Made by a program: the position numbers and the translations under genes. This document shows, piece by piece, positions 25,261 through 34,222 of a stretch of 64,000 bases of DNA. The number at the start of each line of letters is the position of its first letter. Within the stretch, counting starts at the first letter, position 1. The DNA lies in contig NZ_MKZO01000006.1 of the NCBI RefSeq assembly GCF_001941965.1, positions 1 to 64,000 of the forward strand, read 5' to 3'. The notes under the pieces were generated by a model. The model saw only the letters and a program-made list of their open reading frames with translations, was not told where the DNA came from and made no database searches. The stretch is from Pseudomonas putida (GTDB lineage: Bacteria > Pseudomonadota > Gammaproteobacteria > Pseudomonadales > Pseudomonadaceae).

Positions 25261-26115
25261 TTATCGAACGGAGATGCTCGGCGTGCTGTCGGCACAGGCG
25301 CGGCGGTATTCGCCGGGGGTGACGCCGAAGGCCTGCTTGAACTGGCGGTTGAGGTGTGCCTGGTCGGAGAAGCCCAGGTCCACGGCGACATTGAACGGCA
25401 GGTAGCCGTGGCGCAGCAGGGTCCGCGCCCGGGCCAGGCGGCGCTGCTTGAGCCAGGCATGGGGCGGCAGGCCGGTGGCCTGGCGGAACACCCGGGCGAA
25501 GTAGAAGGGCGAGAGGTGCACGGCAGCGGCCAGTTCTTCCAGCGAGGGCGGGCAGTCCAGGCGCGCATCCAGCAGCTCGCGGGCCCGGGCCACGGCCAGC
25601 GGCTCGTTGCCCGGGGCGCGCGGATCGCGGACCCTGGCGTGGCGTTGCATCAGCAACAAGGCCGCCTCGCGCCATGCCGACTGCTGCTCCAGGGCGCTGG
25701 CGCCCTGTTGCGCGCAGCGGTGCAGGCCGAGCAGGGCACGGAACACCAGCGGGTCCTGCAACACGCTACTGCTGAAGCCCGGGGTGCCGCCGGCGCTGAG
25801 TTCCAGCTCGTCCAGCACGCTGGTCATATGCGCCACGTCCGGGTAGCAGCCGCGATAGCTCCAGCCGTTTTCGTGGGCGCGGGAGCCGGTGTGCAGTTCT
25901 TCCGGGTTGATCAGCACCACGCTGCCCACCGGCGCCACATGGTCGGCGCCGCGGTGCCAGAAGCACTGCGCGCCGGTCTCGATGGCGACGATGGAGTAGC
26001 CCTCGTGCACATGAGGCGCGAAGCGTTGCTGGAAATAGCGGGCCTGGAGCAACTCGAGGTTGTCCAGCGCCGGCGCCTGCCAGAAGTGGGTCTGTTCCCG
26101 TGGAGCCTGTGTCAT
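25261..26115 (-). CDS. AraC-family regulator, last gene of the azl operon
   Basis: A 284-residue regulator with an N-terminal cupin-like AraC-binding domain (HVHEGYSIVAIETGAQ, PGDV-like PVGSVVLINPEELHTG) and two C-terminal helix-turn-helix motifs in residues 180-275 (SLEELAAAVHLSPFYFARVFRQ and FNVAVDLGFSDQAHLNRQFKQ). The start at 26115 overlaps the azlD stop by four bases, which argues for cotranscription azlC-azlD-araC and for a role in controlling the exporter. An in-frame upstream start at 26133 would overlap azlD further and was not chosen. The effector is probably an amino acid, by context only. Confidence 0.88.
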   Translation of the reverse strand: MTQAPREQTHFWQAPALDNLELLQARYFQQRFAPHVHEGYSIVAIETGAQCFWHRGADHVAPVGSVVLINPEELHTGSRAHENGWSYRGCYPDVAHMTSVLDELELSAGGTPGFSSSVLQDPLVFRALLGLHRCAQQGASALEQQSAWREAALLLMQRHARVRDPRAPGNEPLAVARARELLDARLDCPPSLEELAAAVHLSPFYFARVFRQATGLPPHAWLKQRRLARARTLLRHGYLPFNVAVDLGFSDQAHLNRQFKQAFGVTPGEYRRACADSTPSISVR

Positions 26116-26435
26116 GGCGAACCGTTCAGCCACCAGCGATAGACGAAGAAGAAGCCCATGCTCAGCAGCATGCTGAGCAGGGTATTGCGCGTCCAGAGTA
26201 CCAGCACCACCGCCAGCAGCGAACCCAGCAGGTAGGGGTTGGCCGGATCCAGGTTGAGCTGGTGTTCGGGCAGGAACACGATCGGCCCGCAGATCGCGGT
26301 GAGCATCCCCGGCACGGCAAAGCCGAGGAACTCCCGGGCATTGGAGCTCAGGCGCAGCGGCAGGCGGGGCTCGAGGAAGGCGTAGCGGTTGAGGAAGACC
26401 AGCAGGCCCATGGCGAAGATCAGGACGAAGACCAT
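26112..26435 (-). CDS. azlD: AzlD-type branched-chain amino acid transport subunit
   Basis: A 107-residue membrane protein with about four hydrophobic helices (starting VFVLIFAMGLLVFLNRYAFL and including VPGMLTAICGPIVF). AzlD is the small partner of AzlC in an inner-membrane exporter of branched-chain amino acids and analogues such as 4-azaleucine. The ATG shares one base with the azlC stop (TGATG at 26433-26437), a typical coupling signal. The frame is open upstream but that part overlaps azlC. The substrate range is inferred from the family. Confidence 0.9.
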   Translation of the reverse strand: MVFVLIFAMGLLVFLNRYAFLEPRLPLRLSSNAREFLGFAVPGMLTAICGPIVFLPEHQLNLDPANPYLLGSLLAVVLVLWTRNTLLSMLLSMGFFFVYRWWLNGSP

Positions 26436-27127
26436 CAGCGTGCTCCCGAGAATTTCTGGCAAATGAAGCCGGCGGCCATGCCCAGCAGCCCGGCGGCGAC
26501 CAGGGCGGTCTCCCAGTGCCAGTAGCTGAACAGCACCGAGCAGAACAGCGCCACCGCCACGCAGACCACAGTCGGCAGGTTGCGCACGGTCGGCGCGATC
26601 AGGGCGACGAAGGTGGCCGCGATGGAGAAGTCCAGGCCCAGTTGGTCCAGGTGCGGGATGCTCTGGCCAAGGATGATCCCGGCCAGGGTGAACAGGTTCC
26701 ACGCCAGGTAGAAGGTGAAACCGACGCCGAAGGCGTACCAGCGGTTGAACTGCTGGCGGTCGTGCTGGCTGACCAGGGCGAAGAACTCGTCGGTCAGCAG
26801 AAAGCCCAGGGCCAGGCGCCAGCGGGTCGGCAACTCCGACAGTACCGGGCGCATCGACAGGCCGTAGAGCAGGTGCTGGGAGGTCAGCAGCAGGGTGGTC
26901 AGCAGGATCGAGAACAGGTTGGCGCCACCCTTGAGCATGCCGATGGCCACCAGTTGCGCCGCGCCGGCGAAGACGATCGCCGACAGGCCCTGGCTTTCCA
27001 GCGGGGTAAGGTTGGCTTCAATGGCCATGGAGCCGGCCAGCAGGCCCCAGGGCGCGACCGCCAGGGACAATGGCAGGCAGGCGATGGAGCCCTTGATATA
27101 GGCGGTGCGGGCAAGGGATGGGGACAT
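26435..27127 (-). CDS. azlC: AzlC-family branched-chain amino acid exporter subunit
   Basis: A 230-residue inner-membrane protein of the AzlC family with six or seven membrane helices. Recognisable stretches are IACLPLSLAVAPWGLLAG, AIVFAGAAQLVAIGML and HLLYGLSMRP, followed by LLTDEFFAL, all characteristic of AzlC. With AzlD it should export branched-chain or related hydrophobic amino acids, or their toxic analogues. It is the first gene of a three-gene unit that ends with an AraC regulator. A gap of 80 bases separates it from the unknown exported protein upstream. Confidence 0.92.
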   Translation of the reverse strand: MSPSLARTAYIKGSIACLPLSLAVAPWGLLAGSMAIEANLTPLESQGLSAIVFAGAAQLVAIGMLKGGANLFSILLTTLLLTSQHLLYGLSMRPVLSELPTRWRLALGFLLTDEFFALVSQHDRQQFNRWYAFGVGFTFYLAWNLFTLAGIILGQSIPHLDQLGLDFSIAATFVALIAPTVRNLPTVVCVAVALFCSVLFSYWHWETALVAAGLLGMAAGFICQKFSGAR

Positions 27128-27207
27128 GGGCGACAGCGTGGTGAGGGACGGCCATGCAGGATGCCAGAGCGCCGCGCGGGCGCCTTGAACAATCTTGCCC
27201 AGTTACC

Positions 27208-27921
27208 TCAGGGGTGCTGGCTGACCAGTTGACGGCGTGCCGCCTGGCAGCCGTTGAGGTCCATGGCCTTTTGCACATAGCTGACGCGCTGGTTGGCATC
27301 CAGGCCGGCGAGCAGGCGGTAGACCTCGGCCTGGAAGTCGCGCTGGCGCCCCCATTGCAGGGCCAGGCCCTGCGGGCGTTCGCGCAGGCACAGCAGGCGC
27401 ACGGCAGGTTGCGGATAGTAGCCGGCGTAGAACGAACTGCGCGCCGCGACCTGCTCCAGGTCCTGGCGGAAGGCACGGTCTTCCAGCAGGTCCGGACACC
27501 AGTTGACCACTTCCAGCGCGGCCGGGGCGAAGCCCTGAGCGATGCTCGAACGCAGCAGCGGACAGGCTTCGGCGGCGATCTGTGCGGCCGGCAGGTGGGT
27601 GATGTAGTGCAGCGCCAGGCGGTACTCGGCCACCGGATGCTGCAACAGCGCGGCGCGTTGCAGCAGGGCGACGGCGGGTTGCAGGGTCTGGTCGAGGGCC
27701 TGGACCTTGCGGATCAGCTCGCCGTCGGTGGGCAGGACATCCAGCGGCAGGGCGTTGCTTTGCGCGTCGGCCTTCTCCAGCAGGGGCAGCGCCTGGCGGT
27801 AGAGCAGGTCGGCATGGGGATCGATGAGCGGATCGCCGGCCAGTGCCGTCAGCGGCAGCAGCCACAACAGGGAGAGCAGGGAGCGGTCACATCGCACGGG
27901 GTTGGTCCTGCTGGGCGGCAT
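27208..27921 (-). CDS. Exported protein of unknown function
   Basis: I do not recognise this 237-residue protein. It has a signal peptide (LLSLLWLLPLTALAGDP) and then is mostly helical with several cysteines. The segments HPVAEYRLALHYI and APAALEVVNWCPDLL recall Sel1-like or TPR helical repeats, but weakly. A periplasmic location is likely. Two starts are possible: ATG at 27921, and GTG at 27897 which has AGGA eight bases upstream and still keeps the signal peptide. It is divergent from polB and followed by azlC on the same strand after 80 bases. Confidence 0.7.
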   Translation of the reverse strand: MPPSRTNPVRCDRSLLSLLWLLPLTALAGDPLIDPHADLLYRQALPLLEKADAQSNALPLDVLPTDGELIRKVQALDQTLQPAVALLQRAALLQHPVAEYRLALHYITHLPAAQIAAEACPLLRSSIAQGFAPAALEVVNWCPDLLEDRAFRQDLEQVAARSSFYAGYYPQPAVRLLCLRERPQGLALQWGRQRDFQAEVYRLLAGLDANQRVSYVQKAMDLNGCQAARRQLVSQHP

Positions 27922-28061
27922 TCATGGTCTCGGGCACTGTCCATAGTGAGGGAAGAAACTCCTGGCCGGGCATTCTAACGGGATGAGGGGCGCGCCGAAA
28001 CCCGTCGTCGACAAGGTGCCGTGCAGGTAGAATCCGTCCCCTTCGCGGCTTGCGCAAAAAC

Positions 28062-28150
28062 CTGTGGGAGCTGGCTTGCCAGCGATTGGGCCGGACCTGA
28101 CAACATCTTTGCCATGGCCGGCCTCATCGCTGGCAAGCCAGCTCCCACAG
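28062..28150. repeat. REP doublet upstream of polB
   Basis: Inverted copies of the common REP, about 50 bases apart, end 45 bases before the polB start codon. The polB promoter therefore either lies upstream of the repeat, making it part of the leader, or in the short space after it. Confidence 0.9.
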
Positions 28151-28195
28151 GGTTTTGCAGCGGCCATTCGATTTTTGCCAGCAGAGGAAACTGTG

Positions 28196-30556
28196 GTGCA
28201 GCCACAACAGGGCTTTGTCCTGACCCGCCATTGGCGGGACACGCCCCAGGGCACCCAGGTGGAGTTCTGGCTGGCCACTGATGCGGGCCCGCGCCTGCTG
28301 CGCCTGCCATTGCAGACTTCGGTGGCCTTCATCCCCGCGCAGTACGAGGCCCGCGTGCGCGAGCTGCTGCGCGGCGAGCGGGATGTCGAGCTGCGCCCCC
28401 TGGCCCTGCAGGACTTCGAGCACCAGCCCGTCCTCGGCCTGTACTGCCGCCAGCAACGCCAGTTGATCCAGTTGGACAAACGCCTGCGCGCCGCCGGCAT
28501 CGAGGTGCTCGAAGGCGATATCCGGCCGCCCGAGCGCTACCTGATGGAGCGCTTCATCACCGCCCCGGTGGCCTTCAGCGGGCAGGTGGATGCCGACGGC
28601 TTGTACCTCGACGCCCAGTTGAAACCGGCCAACGACTACCGCCCGCCGCTGAAACTGGTGTCCCTGGATATCGAGACCAGCGAGCGCGGCGAACTGTATT
28701 CCATCGCCCTGGAAGGCTGCGGCCAGCGCCAGGTGTACATGCTTGGCCCGGCCAACGGCGAGCCTGGCGCCGTGGATTTCGACCTCGCCTGGTGCGATTC
28801 GCGCGCCGACCTGCTGCATAGCCTCAACACCTGGCTGGCCCGCCATGATCCGGATGCGATCATCGGCTGGAACCTGGTGCAGTTCGACCTGCGCGTCCTG
28901 CATGAGCACAGCAAACACCTGGGCGTGCCGTTATTGCTGGGCCGCGATGCCCAGCCCATGGAGTGGCGCGAGCACGGCAGCCGTACACACTTCTTCGCCG
29001 CGGCGGCCGGCCGGTTGATCATCGACGGCATCGAGGCGCTGCGTTCGGCGACCTGGAGCTTCCCGTCCTTCAGCCTGGAAAACGTCGCCCAGACCCTGCT
29101 CGGCGAAGGCAAGGCCATCGACACGCCGTACCAGCGCATGGACGAGATCAACCGCATGTTCGCCGAGGACCGTCCGGCCCTGGCACGTTACAACCTCAAG
29201 GACTGCGAACTGGTCACGCGGATCTTCCGCAAGACCCGCCTGCTGGACTTCCTGCTGGAGCGGGCCACGGTCACCGGCCTGCCGGCGGATCGCAGCGGTG
29301 GCTCGGTGGCGGCCTTTTGCCATTTGTACATCCCGCTGATGCACCGCCTTGGCTTCGTGGCGCCGAACCTTGGCGGGCGCGAAGGCGAGGCCAGCCCCGG
29401 CGGTTTCGTCATGGATTCCCGGCCCGGGCTCTACGAGTCGGTGCTGGTACTGGACTACAAGAGCCTGTATCCGTCGATCATCCGTTCCTTCCTGATCGAC
29501 CCGGTGGGCTTGATCGAGGGCCTGCGCGAGCCGGATGACCAGCACTCGGTAGCGGGTTTCCGCCAGGCGCGTTTCTCGCGGACCCGGCATTGCCTGCCGG
29601 CCATCGTCGAGCGGGTCTGGCAGAGTCGTGAAGCGGCCAAGCGCGATGGCAACGCGCCGTTGTCCCAGGCGTTGAAGATCATCATGAATGCCTTCTATGG
29701 TGTGCTCGGCTCAAGTGGTTGCCGCTTCTTCGATCCCCGCCTGGCCTCGTCCATCACCCTGCGCGGGCATGAAATCATGCAGCGCACCCGCCAACTGATC
29801 GAGGCCCAGGGCTATGCGGTGATCTATGGCGATACCGACTCCACCTTCGTCTGGCTCAAGAGCGCCCATGCGCCGGAGGATGCCGACCGTATCGGCAAGG
29901 CGCTGGTGGCGGGGGTCAACCAGTGGTGGCGCGAGCACCTGCGCGAAGAGTACGGGCTGGAAAGCGCCCTGGAATTGCAGTACGAGACCCATTACACGCG
30001 CTTCCTCATGCCCACCATCCGCGGCGCCGAGGAGGGCAGCAAGAAGCGCTATGCCGGGTTGGTGCGGCGCGCCGACGGCAGCGAGGAGATGGTCTACAAG
30101 GGCCTGGAAAGCGTGCGTACCGACTGGTCGCCGCTGGCCCGGGAGTTCCAGCAGGCGCTATACCAGCGGATCTTCCAGCGCCAGCCATACCGGGAATTCG
30201 TCCGTGATTACGTGCAGCGCACCCTGGCAGGGGAGCTGGATGAACTGCTGATCTACCGCAAGCGCCTGCGTAGGCCATTGAGTGACTACCAGCGCAACGT
30301 CCCGCCGCATGTCCGCGCCGCGCGCCTGGCGGACGAATACAACGACAGCCGGGGCCGGCCGCGGCAGTACCAGCGCGGTGGCTGGATCAGCTACGTGATC
30401 ACCACCAGCGGGCCGGAGCCGCTGGAGAACCGGCGCAGTCCGATCGATTACCAGCATTACCTGGACCGGCAGTTGCAGCCGGTGGCGGATGCGATATTGC
30501 CCTTTGTCGGGGATGATTTCGATGGGTTGATCGATCGGCAGATGGGGTTGTTCTAA
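28196..30556 (+). CDS. polB: DNA polymerase II (family B)
   Basis: A 786-residue family B DNA polymerase, matching the length of E. coli Pol II. It begins [20 protein letters not shown], very like other PolB proteins. The 3'-5' exonuclease motif [12 protein letters not shown] lies near residue 157, and the polymerase motifs [14 protein letters not shown] (about 419), [11 protein letters not shown] and [11 protein letters not shown] (about 544) are intact, including the metal-binding aspartates. It serves in replication restart and translesion bypass after DNA damage and is LexA-controlled in E. coli; I saw no clear LexA box here. The GTG at 28196 has AGGAA six bases upstream; a second GTG lies three bases before it. 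Confidence 0.95.
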   Translation: MQPQQGFVLTRHWRDTPQGTQVEFWLATDAGPRLLRLPLQTSVAFIPAQYEARVRELLRGERDVELRPLALQDFEHQPVLGLYCRQQRQLIQLDKRLRAAGIEVLEGDIRPPERYLMERFITAPVAFSGQVDADGLYLDAQLKPANDYRPPLKLVSLDIETSERGELYSIALEGCGQRQVYMLGPANGEPGAVDFDLAWCDSRADLLHSLNTWLARHDPDAIIGWNLVQFDLRVLHEHSKHLGVPLLLGRDAQPMEWREHGSRTHFFAAAAGRLIIDGIEALRSATWSFPSFSLENVAQTLLGEGKAIDTPYQRMDEINRMFAEDRPALARYNLKDCELVTRIFRKTRLLDFLLERATVTGLPADRSGGSVAAFCHLYIPLMHRLGFVAPNLGGREGEASPGGFVMDSRPGLYESVLVLDYKSLYPSIIRSFLIDPVGLIEGLREPDDQHSVAGFRQARFSRTRHCLPAIVERVWQSREAAKRDGNAPLSQALKIIMNAFYGVLGSSGCRFFDPRLASSITLRGHEIMQRTRQLIEAQGYAVIYGDTDSTFVWLKSAHAPEDADRIGKALVAGVNQWWREHLREEYGLESALELQYETHYTRFLMPTIRGAEEGSKKRYAGLVRRADGSEEMVYKGLESVRTDWSPLAREFQQALYQRIFQRQPYREFVRDYVQRTLAGELDELLIYRKRLRRPLSDYQRNVPPHVRAARLADEYNDSRGRPRQYQRGGWISYVITTSGPEPLENRRSPIDYQHYLDRQLQPVADAILPFVGDDFDGLIDRQMGLF

Positions 30557-30565
30557 AGGACCCTA

Positions 30566-30634
30566 TCGCTGGCAAGCCAGCTCCCACAGGGATCGCATGC
30601 ACCGCGACCCTGTGGGAGCTGGCTTGCCAGCGAT
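30566..30634. repeat. REP doublet downstream of polB
   Basis: Inverted REP copies about 28 bases apart, starting 10 bases after the polB stop. Together with the copy upstream, the polB gene is bracketed by REP doublets. Confidence 0.9.
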
Positions 30635-30763
30635 GAGGCCATCAGCAGCACCACAAGGTCTATTGATGAATCTGGTTCATGGCGGCATCAAGCCCCGGCG
30701 GGTTATGCCCTCGCCGATGCTGTGGCTGAATCGGTTCGATCAGCCATCGAACGGAAACCGCCC

Positions 30764-31234
30764 ATGCGTCTTGCCAACCCGAGTGTTTGCCTGCTCTGCC
30801 TCGCCGCCCTGCAACTGCCGGCCGAGGCCGGCGAACAACGCATCATCCGCGCCGGAGAACAGGCGTCCATCGCCGGCCCCGAGCAATTCTTCACCGGCCG
30901 TGTCCGCATCGACCCGGTCTGGCCCGTCGATGACCACCTCAATGCCTCCGGCGGGCTGGTGACCTTCGAGCCCGGTGCCCGCTCAGCCTGGCACACCCAT
31001 CCGGCCGGGCAGCGCCTGCTGGTCACCGCAGGCGTCGGCCTGGTCCAGGAATGGGGCCAGCCGGTGCAGGTGATCCGCCCCGGCGATGTGATCTGGTGCC
31101 CGCCCGGCATCAAGCACTGGCACGGCGCCGCGCCCAACACCGCCATGACCCATCTGGCGGTTACTCCCAGCCTGGACGGCAAGAATGTGAACTGGATGGA
31201 GAAGGTCAGCGATGAGCAATACCTCGCCCGTTGA
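30764..31234 (+). CDS. Exported cupin-domain protein
   Basis: A 156-residue protein with a probable signal peptide (VCLLCLAALQLPAEAG) and a single cupin domain. The two cupin motifs are visible: WHTHPAGQRLLVTAG with its metal-binding histidines, and GDVIWCPPGIKHWHGA. Such proteins are often called quercetin-2,3-dioxygenase-like or simply cupin, and are frequently paired with carboxymuconolactone decarboxylase-like partners, as here. The next gene overlaps its last 23 bases. The ATG at 30764 was chosen because it begins the signal peptide. The substrate is unknown. Confidence 0.85.
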   Translation: MRLANPSVCLLCLAALQLPAEAGEQRIIRAGEQASIAGPEQFFTGRVRIDPVWPVDDHLNASGGLVTFEPGARSAWHTHPAGQRLLVTAGVGLVQEWGQPVQVIRPGDVIWCPPGIKHWHGAAPNTAMTHLAVTPSLDGKNVNWMEKVSDEQYLAR

Positions 31235-31979
31235 ACGCCTGCGCGCCGGCGTGTTGAGCGCTACCCTCTGTCTGGCCGCCGCCGCCGAAGCCAGCACTTC
31301 ACAGGAGATCACCCAGGTGAACCGATCCGCCGATAGCAGCATCAGCCTTTCCACCACCCTCGATGCCCGCCAGCAAGCCATGGTGCCCATCGCGGCGCTG
31401 GCGGCAGCAGGGCAGATGGAGCCGCTCAAGGCTGCCCTGGGCAAGGGCCTGGATGCCGGCCTGAGCATCAGCGATACCCGGGAAATCCTGGTCCAGCTGT
31501 ATGCCTACGCCGGGTTCCCGCGCAGCCTCAATGCCCTCGGCGTGCTGATGGCGGTGGTGGAAGAGCGCAAGCAGCGCGGTATCGAGGATGCGCCAGGACG
31601 TGAACCGCAGCGAGCGATTCCGGTCGGGGATGAACTGCTCGCCGCCGGTACCGCCAACCAGACCCGGTTGTCCGGGGCCCCGGTGGCCGGTCCGTTGTTC
31701 GAGTTCGCACCGTTGGCCAACCAGTACCTGCGCAGCCACCTGTTCGGCGATATCTTCGAGCGCGACAACCTCGACTGGCAGAGCCGCGAGCTGGCAACGG
31801 TGAGCATGCTGTCCGCCCTGACGGGCGTCGAGCCGCAGTTGCAGGCCCATATGCGCATCAGCCTGAACGTGGGGCTCAGCGTCGAACAGCTTGAGCATCT
31901 TGGCCGGGTGCTGGCCGAGGTCGATCCGCAAATGGCGCGCCGGACCAGCGAAGCGCTGGCCCGGCATCTGCAGCAGTAG
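31212..31979 (+). CDS. Exported carboxymuconolactone decarboxylase family protein
   Basis: A 255-residue protein of the CMD fold with a likely signal peptide (VLSATLCLAAAAEAST). Two CMD-like segments are apparent: ILVQLYAYAGFPRSLNALGVL (about residues 95-120) and SRELATVSMLSALTGVEPQLQAHMRISLNVG (about 190-225). No CxxC is present, so this is not an AhpD-type peroxidase. The start lies inside the end of the cupin gene, with GGAGAAGG upstream, which indicates translational coupling and joint function, possibly as an enzyme pair acting on an aromatic or lactone compound in the periplasm. This is an inference from pairing. Confidence 0.8.
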   Translation: MSNTSPVERLRAGVLSATLCLAAAAEASTSQEITQVNRSADSSISLSTTLDARQQAMVPIAALAAAGQMEPLKAALGKGLDAGLSISDTREILVQLYAYAGFPRSLNALGVLMAVVEERKQRGIEDAPGREPQRAIPVGDELLAAGTANQTRLSGAPVAGPLFEFAPLANQYLRSHLFGDIFERDNLDWQSRELATVSMLSALTGVEPQLQAHMRISLNVGLSVEQLEHLGRVLAEVDPQMARRTSEALARHLQQ

Positions 31980-31981
31980 CC

Positions 31982-32659
31982 TCAGCCGAGCAGCTTGAGC
32001 AACGCCTTGGCGGCGTCTTCGGAACTGGCCGGGTTCTGCCCGGTGACCAGCCGCCCATCGACCACCACGAACGGCTGCCAGTTGCCGGTTTTCTCGTACA
32101 GCCCGCCCAGGCGCTGGAACTCGTCCTCGATCAGGAACGGCACCACGTCGGTGAGTTGCACATCGGCTTCTTCGCCATTGGTGAACCCGGTGACCCGGCG
32201 CCCGCCCACCAGCGGACTGCCGTCGGCGGCCTTGACATGACGCAGCACCCCCGGGGCATGGCAGACGAAACCGATCGGCTTGCCGGCTCGCTCGAAGGCT
32301 TCGATCAGGGCGATGGAGCGTGGCGATTCGGCCAGGTCCCACAGCGGGCCGTGGCCGCCCGGGTAGAAGACGGTGTCGAAATCGCTGGCCTCGATGCTGT
32401 CCAGTTTCACCGTCGAGGCCAGCGCGCGCTGGGCCTCGGGGTCGGCCTTGAAGCGCTGGGTCAGTTCGGTCTGGAAGTCCGGCAGCTCGCTTTTCGGGTC
32501 CAGCGGCGGCTGGCCACCGGCCGGGGAGGCCAGCACCACTTCGGCACCGGCATCCTTGAACACGTAGTAAGGCGCCGCGAACTCTTCCAGCCAGAAGCCG
32601 GTTTTGTGTCCGGTGTCGCCCAGTTGGTCGTGGGAAGTCAGAACCATCAGTACTTTCAT
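31982..32659 (-). CDS. DJ-1/PfpI (type 1 glutamine amidotransferase-like) protein
   Basis: A 225-residue protein of the DJ-1/PfpI superfamily. The nucleophile elbow is VCHAPGVL, with Cys133 and the next His, and a conserved glutamate sits in GFWLEEFAAPYYVF near residue 25. These features match the Hsp31/YhbO-like group, which includes glyoxalase III and protein-repair or chaperone activities. It acts in the cytosol. The stop faces that of the CMD gene two bases away, so the two transcripts converge tightly. It lies 32 bases downstream of the coniferyl aldehyde dehydrogenase on the same strand and probably belongs to that operon, where aldehyde detoxification would be a sensible shared role. 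Confidence 0.85.
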   Translation of the reverse strand: MKVLMVLTSHDQLGDTGHKTGFWLEEFAAPYYVFKDAGAEVVLASPAGGQPPLDPKSELPDFQTELTQRFKADPEAQRALASTVKLDSIEASDFDTVFYPGGHGPLWDLAESPRSIALIEAFERAGKPIGFVCHAPGVLRHVKAADGSPLVGGRRVTGFTNGEEADVQLTDVVPFLIEDEFQRLGGLYEKTGNWQPFVVVDGRLVTGQNPASSEDAAKALLKLLG

Positions 32660-32691
32660 CGGGTGTGTCCTTTCAATCGGGATTCGGGTGT

Positions 32692-34113
32692 TCAGGCTTC
32701 CAGAAAAGCCTGGATCGCTTGCAGTTTCGTGTCATAGGGCGCACGCAGGCGCAGGTTCGAGGCGCCATCCTGGCTCTGCCGGACCACCGCCTTGGCATGG
32801 GTGAAACGACGGAAACCATGCACGCCGTGGTAGGCGCCCATGCCCGACGCACCCACGCCGCCGAAGGGCAGGGCGTCGATGGAGGCGTGGGTCATCACAT
32901 CGTTGATCACCAGTGCTCCCGAGGTGGTGTGACGGGCGAAGGCCTGTTGCTGCGCCGGGTCGTCGCTGAACAGATAAGCCGCCAGCGGGCGCGGATGGGC
33001 GTTGATGTACTCCAGGGCCGCGTCGAAGCCGGCACAGGATCTGACCGGCAACAGGGGGCCAAAGATCTCTTCCTGCATGATCTGCATCTCGTCGCTGGCG
33101 CCGAACACCAGGTGCGGGGCAATCTTTCGAGTGCGGGCGTCGAAGTCCGGTTCCCCTTGCGGGGCCAGGCTGATCACCGTGGCGCCCTTGCGTCGGGCGT
33201 CGTCGAGCAGGCCGAGCAGGCGCTCGAAGTGCCGCGGGTTGATGATCGCGGTGTAGTCCGGATTGTTCTGCAGGGTCGGGAAGGTGCTGGCGATGAACGC
33301 TCGGCTGGCCTCGACGAACGCCTGTTGGCCCTGTTCGGCGATCAGCAGGTAATCCGGCGACAGGCAGATCTGCCCGGCATTGAAGGACTTGATGGTCAGG
33401 GTGCGTTGCACCGCCGTGGCGATATCGAAGCCTTCGGCGACCACCACGGGCGACTTGCCGCCCAGCTCCAGGGTGACCGGCACCAGGTTCTCGGCCGCAG
33501 CCCGCATCACATGGCGACCGACCGCCGTGCTGCCGGTGAACACCAGATGATCGAAGGGCAGGGCGCTGAACGCGGCGCCGACGCTGGCATCGCCGAGCAC
33601 CACGCAGAGCTCGGAGGGTTCGAAGTACGCGGGAACCAGCTCGGCCAGCAGTTGCGAGGTGGCCGGGGTCAGTTCCGACGGCTTGAGCATCGCACTGTTG
33701 CCCGCAGCGAAGACCCCGGCCAGCGGCCCGAAGGCCAGGTTGATCGGGAAGTTCCACGGACTGATGACGCCAACCACGCCCAGTGGCTGCTGTTCGATCC
33801 AGGCACTCATGCCGGGGCCGGGACTTTCCACTGGCTCAGGCTGCATCCAGCTTTCCAGGTGTTCGGCCGAATGTTCGAGCATCTTCACCGTGGTCGCGAG
33901 GTCGGCCACCAGAGTCTGGTAGCGGCTGCGGGCGCCGAAGTCGGCCGCGATGGCCGTGGCGATCGCCCCGTGGTTGTCGCGGATCAGGCGGGCGGCGCGG
34001 GTCAGGCGGTCGCGGCGCCGTGCAGCGCTGGCCGGACCGGCGGCGAGGTGGGCGCGCTTCATGCCGCGCAGGATAGCGTCGAGGTCCTGGAGGGCCTGGT
34101 TGTCGATCATCAT
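32692..34113 (-). CDS. calB: Coniferyl aldehyde dehydrogenase
   Basis: A 473-residue NAD(P)-dependent aldehyde dehydrogenase. Typical motifs are VISPWNFPINLAFGPLAG, VFTGSTAVGRHV, the general base in VTLELGGKSPV, and the catalytic Cys250 in FNAGQICLSPDYLL. The wording of these motifs and the protein length match the coniferyl-aldehyde dehydrogenase group (CalB), which oxidises lignin-derived coniferyl aldehyde to ferulate; other aryl or medium-chain aldehydes are possible. The remaining ferulate pathway genes are not in the window. A LysR regulator diverges from it 109 bases away, so expression is probably aldehyde- or acid-inducible. Confidence 0.85.
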   Translation of the reverse strand: MMIDNQALQDLDAILRGMKRAHLAAGPASAARRRDRLTRAARLIRDNHGAIATAIAADFGARSRYQTLVADLATTVKMLEHSAEHLESWMQPEPVESPGPGMSAWIEQQPLGVVGVISPWNFPINLAFGPLAGVFAAGNSAMLKPSELTPATSQLLAELVPAYFEPSELCVVLGDASVGAAFSALPFDHLVFTGSTAVGRHVMRAAAENLVPVTLELGGKSPVVVAEGFDIATAVQRTLTIKSFNAGQICLSPDYLLIAEQGQQAFVEASRAFIASTFPTLQNNPDYTAIINPRHFERLLGLLDDARRKGATVISLAPQGEPDFDARTRKIAPHLVFGASDEMQIMQEEIFGPLLPVRSCAGFDAALEYINAHPRPLAAYLFSDDPAQQQAFARHTTSGALVINDVMTHASIDALPFGGVGASGMGAYHGVHGFRRFTHAKAVVRQSQDGASNLRLRAPYDTKLQAIQAFLEA

Positions 34114-34196
34114 GATGCTCCACTGGCTGTCTCGAAAAGATGCCGGTCATGCTAGGGGACTGGTGAGGCGTGCAGAAGTCAGGGTATTTTGCGTCT

Positions 34197-34214
34197 CATA
34201 TAAAATTATTTATG
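34197..34214. promoter_or_regulatory. AT-rich inverted repeat before the LysR gene
   Basis: An 18-base imperfect palindrome, CATATAAAATTATTTATG, with 14 of 18 positions symmetric, lies nine bases before the LysR start codon in the calB-lysR divergent gap. It contains a T-N11-A pattern usual for LysR sites and is strikingly AT-rich for this genome. It may be the autoregulatory operator. Confidence 0.45.
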
Positions 34215-34222
34215 GATGGCCC

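Noticed and set aside
28064..28195. A longer PolB start within the REP upstream of the gene.
   Set aside because: It would translate the REP doublet into residues that no PolB has; GTG at 28196 has AGGAA and matches the family N-terminus.
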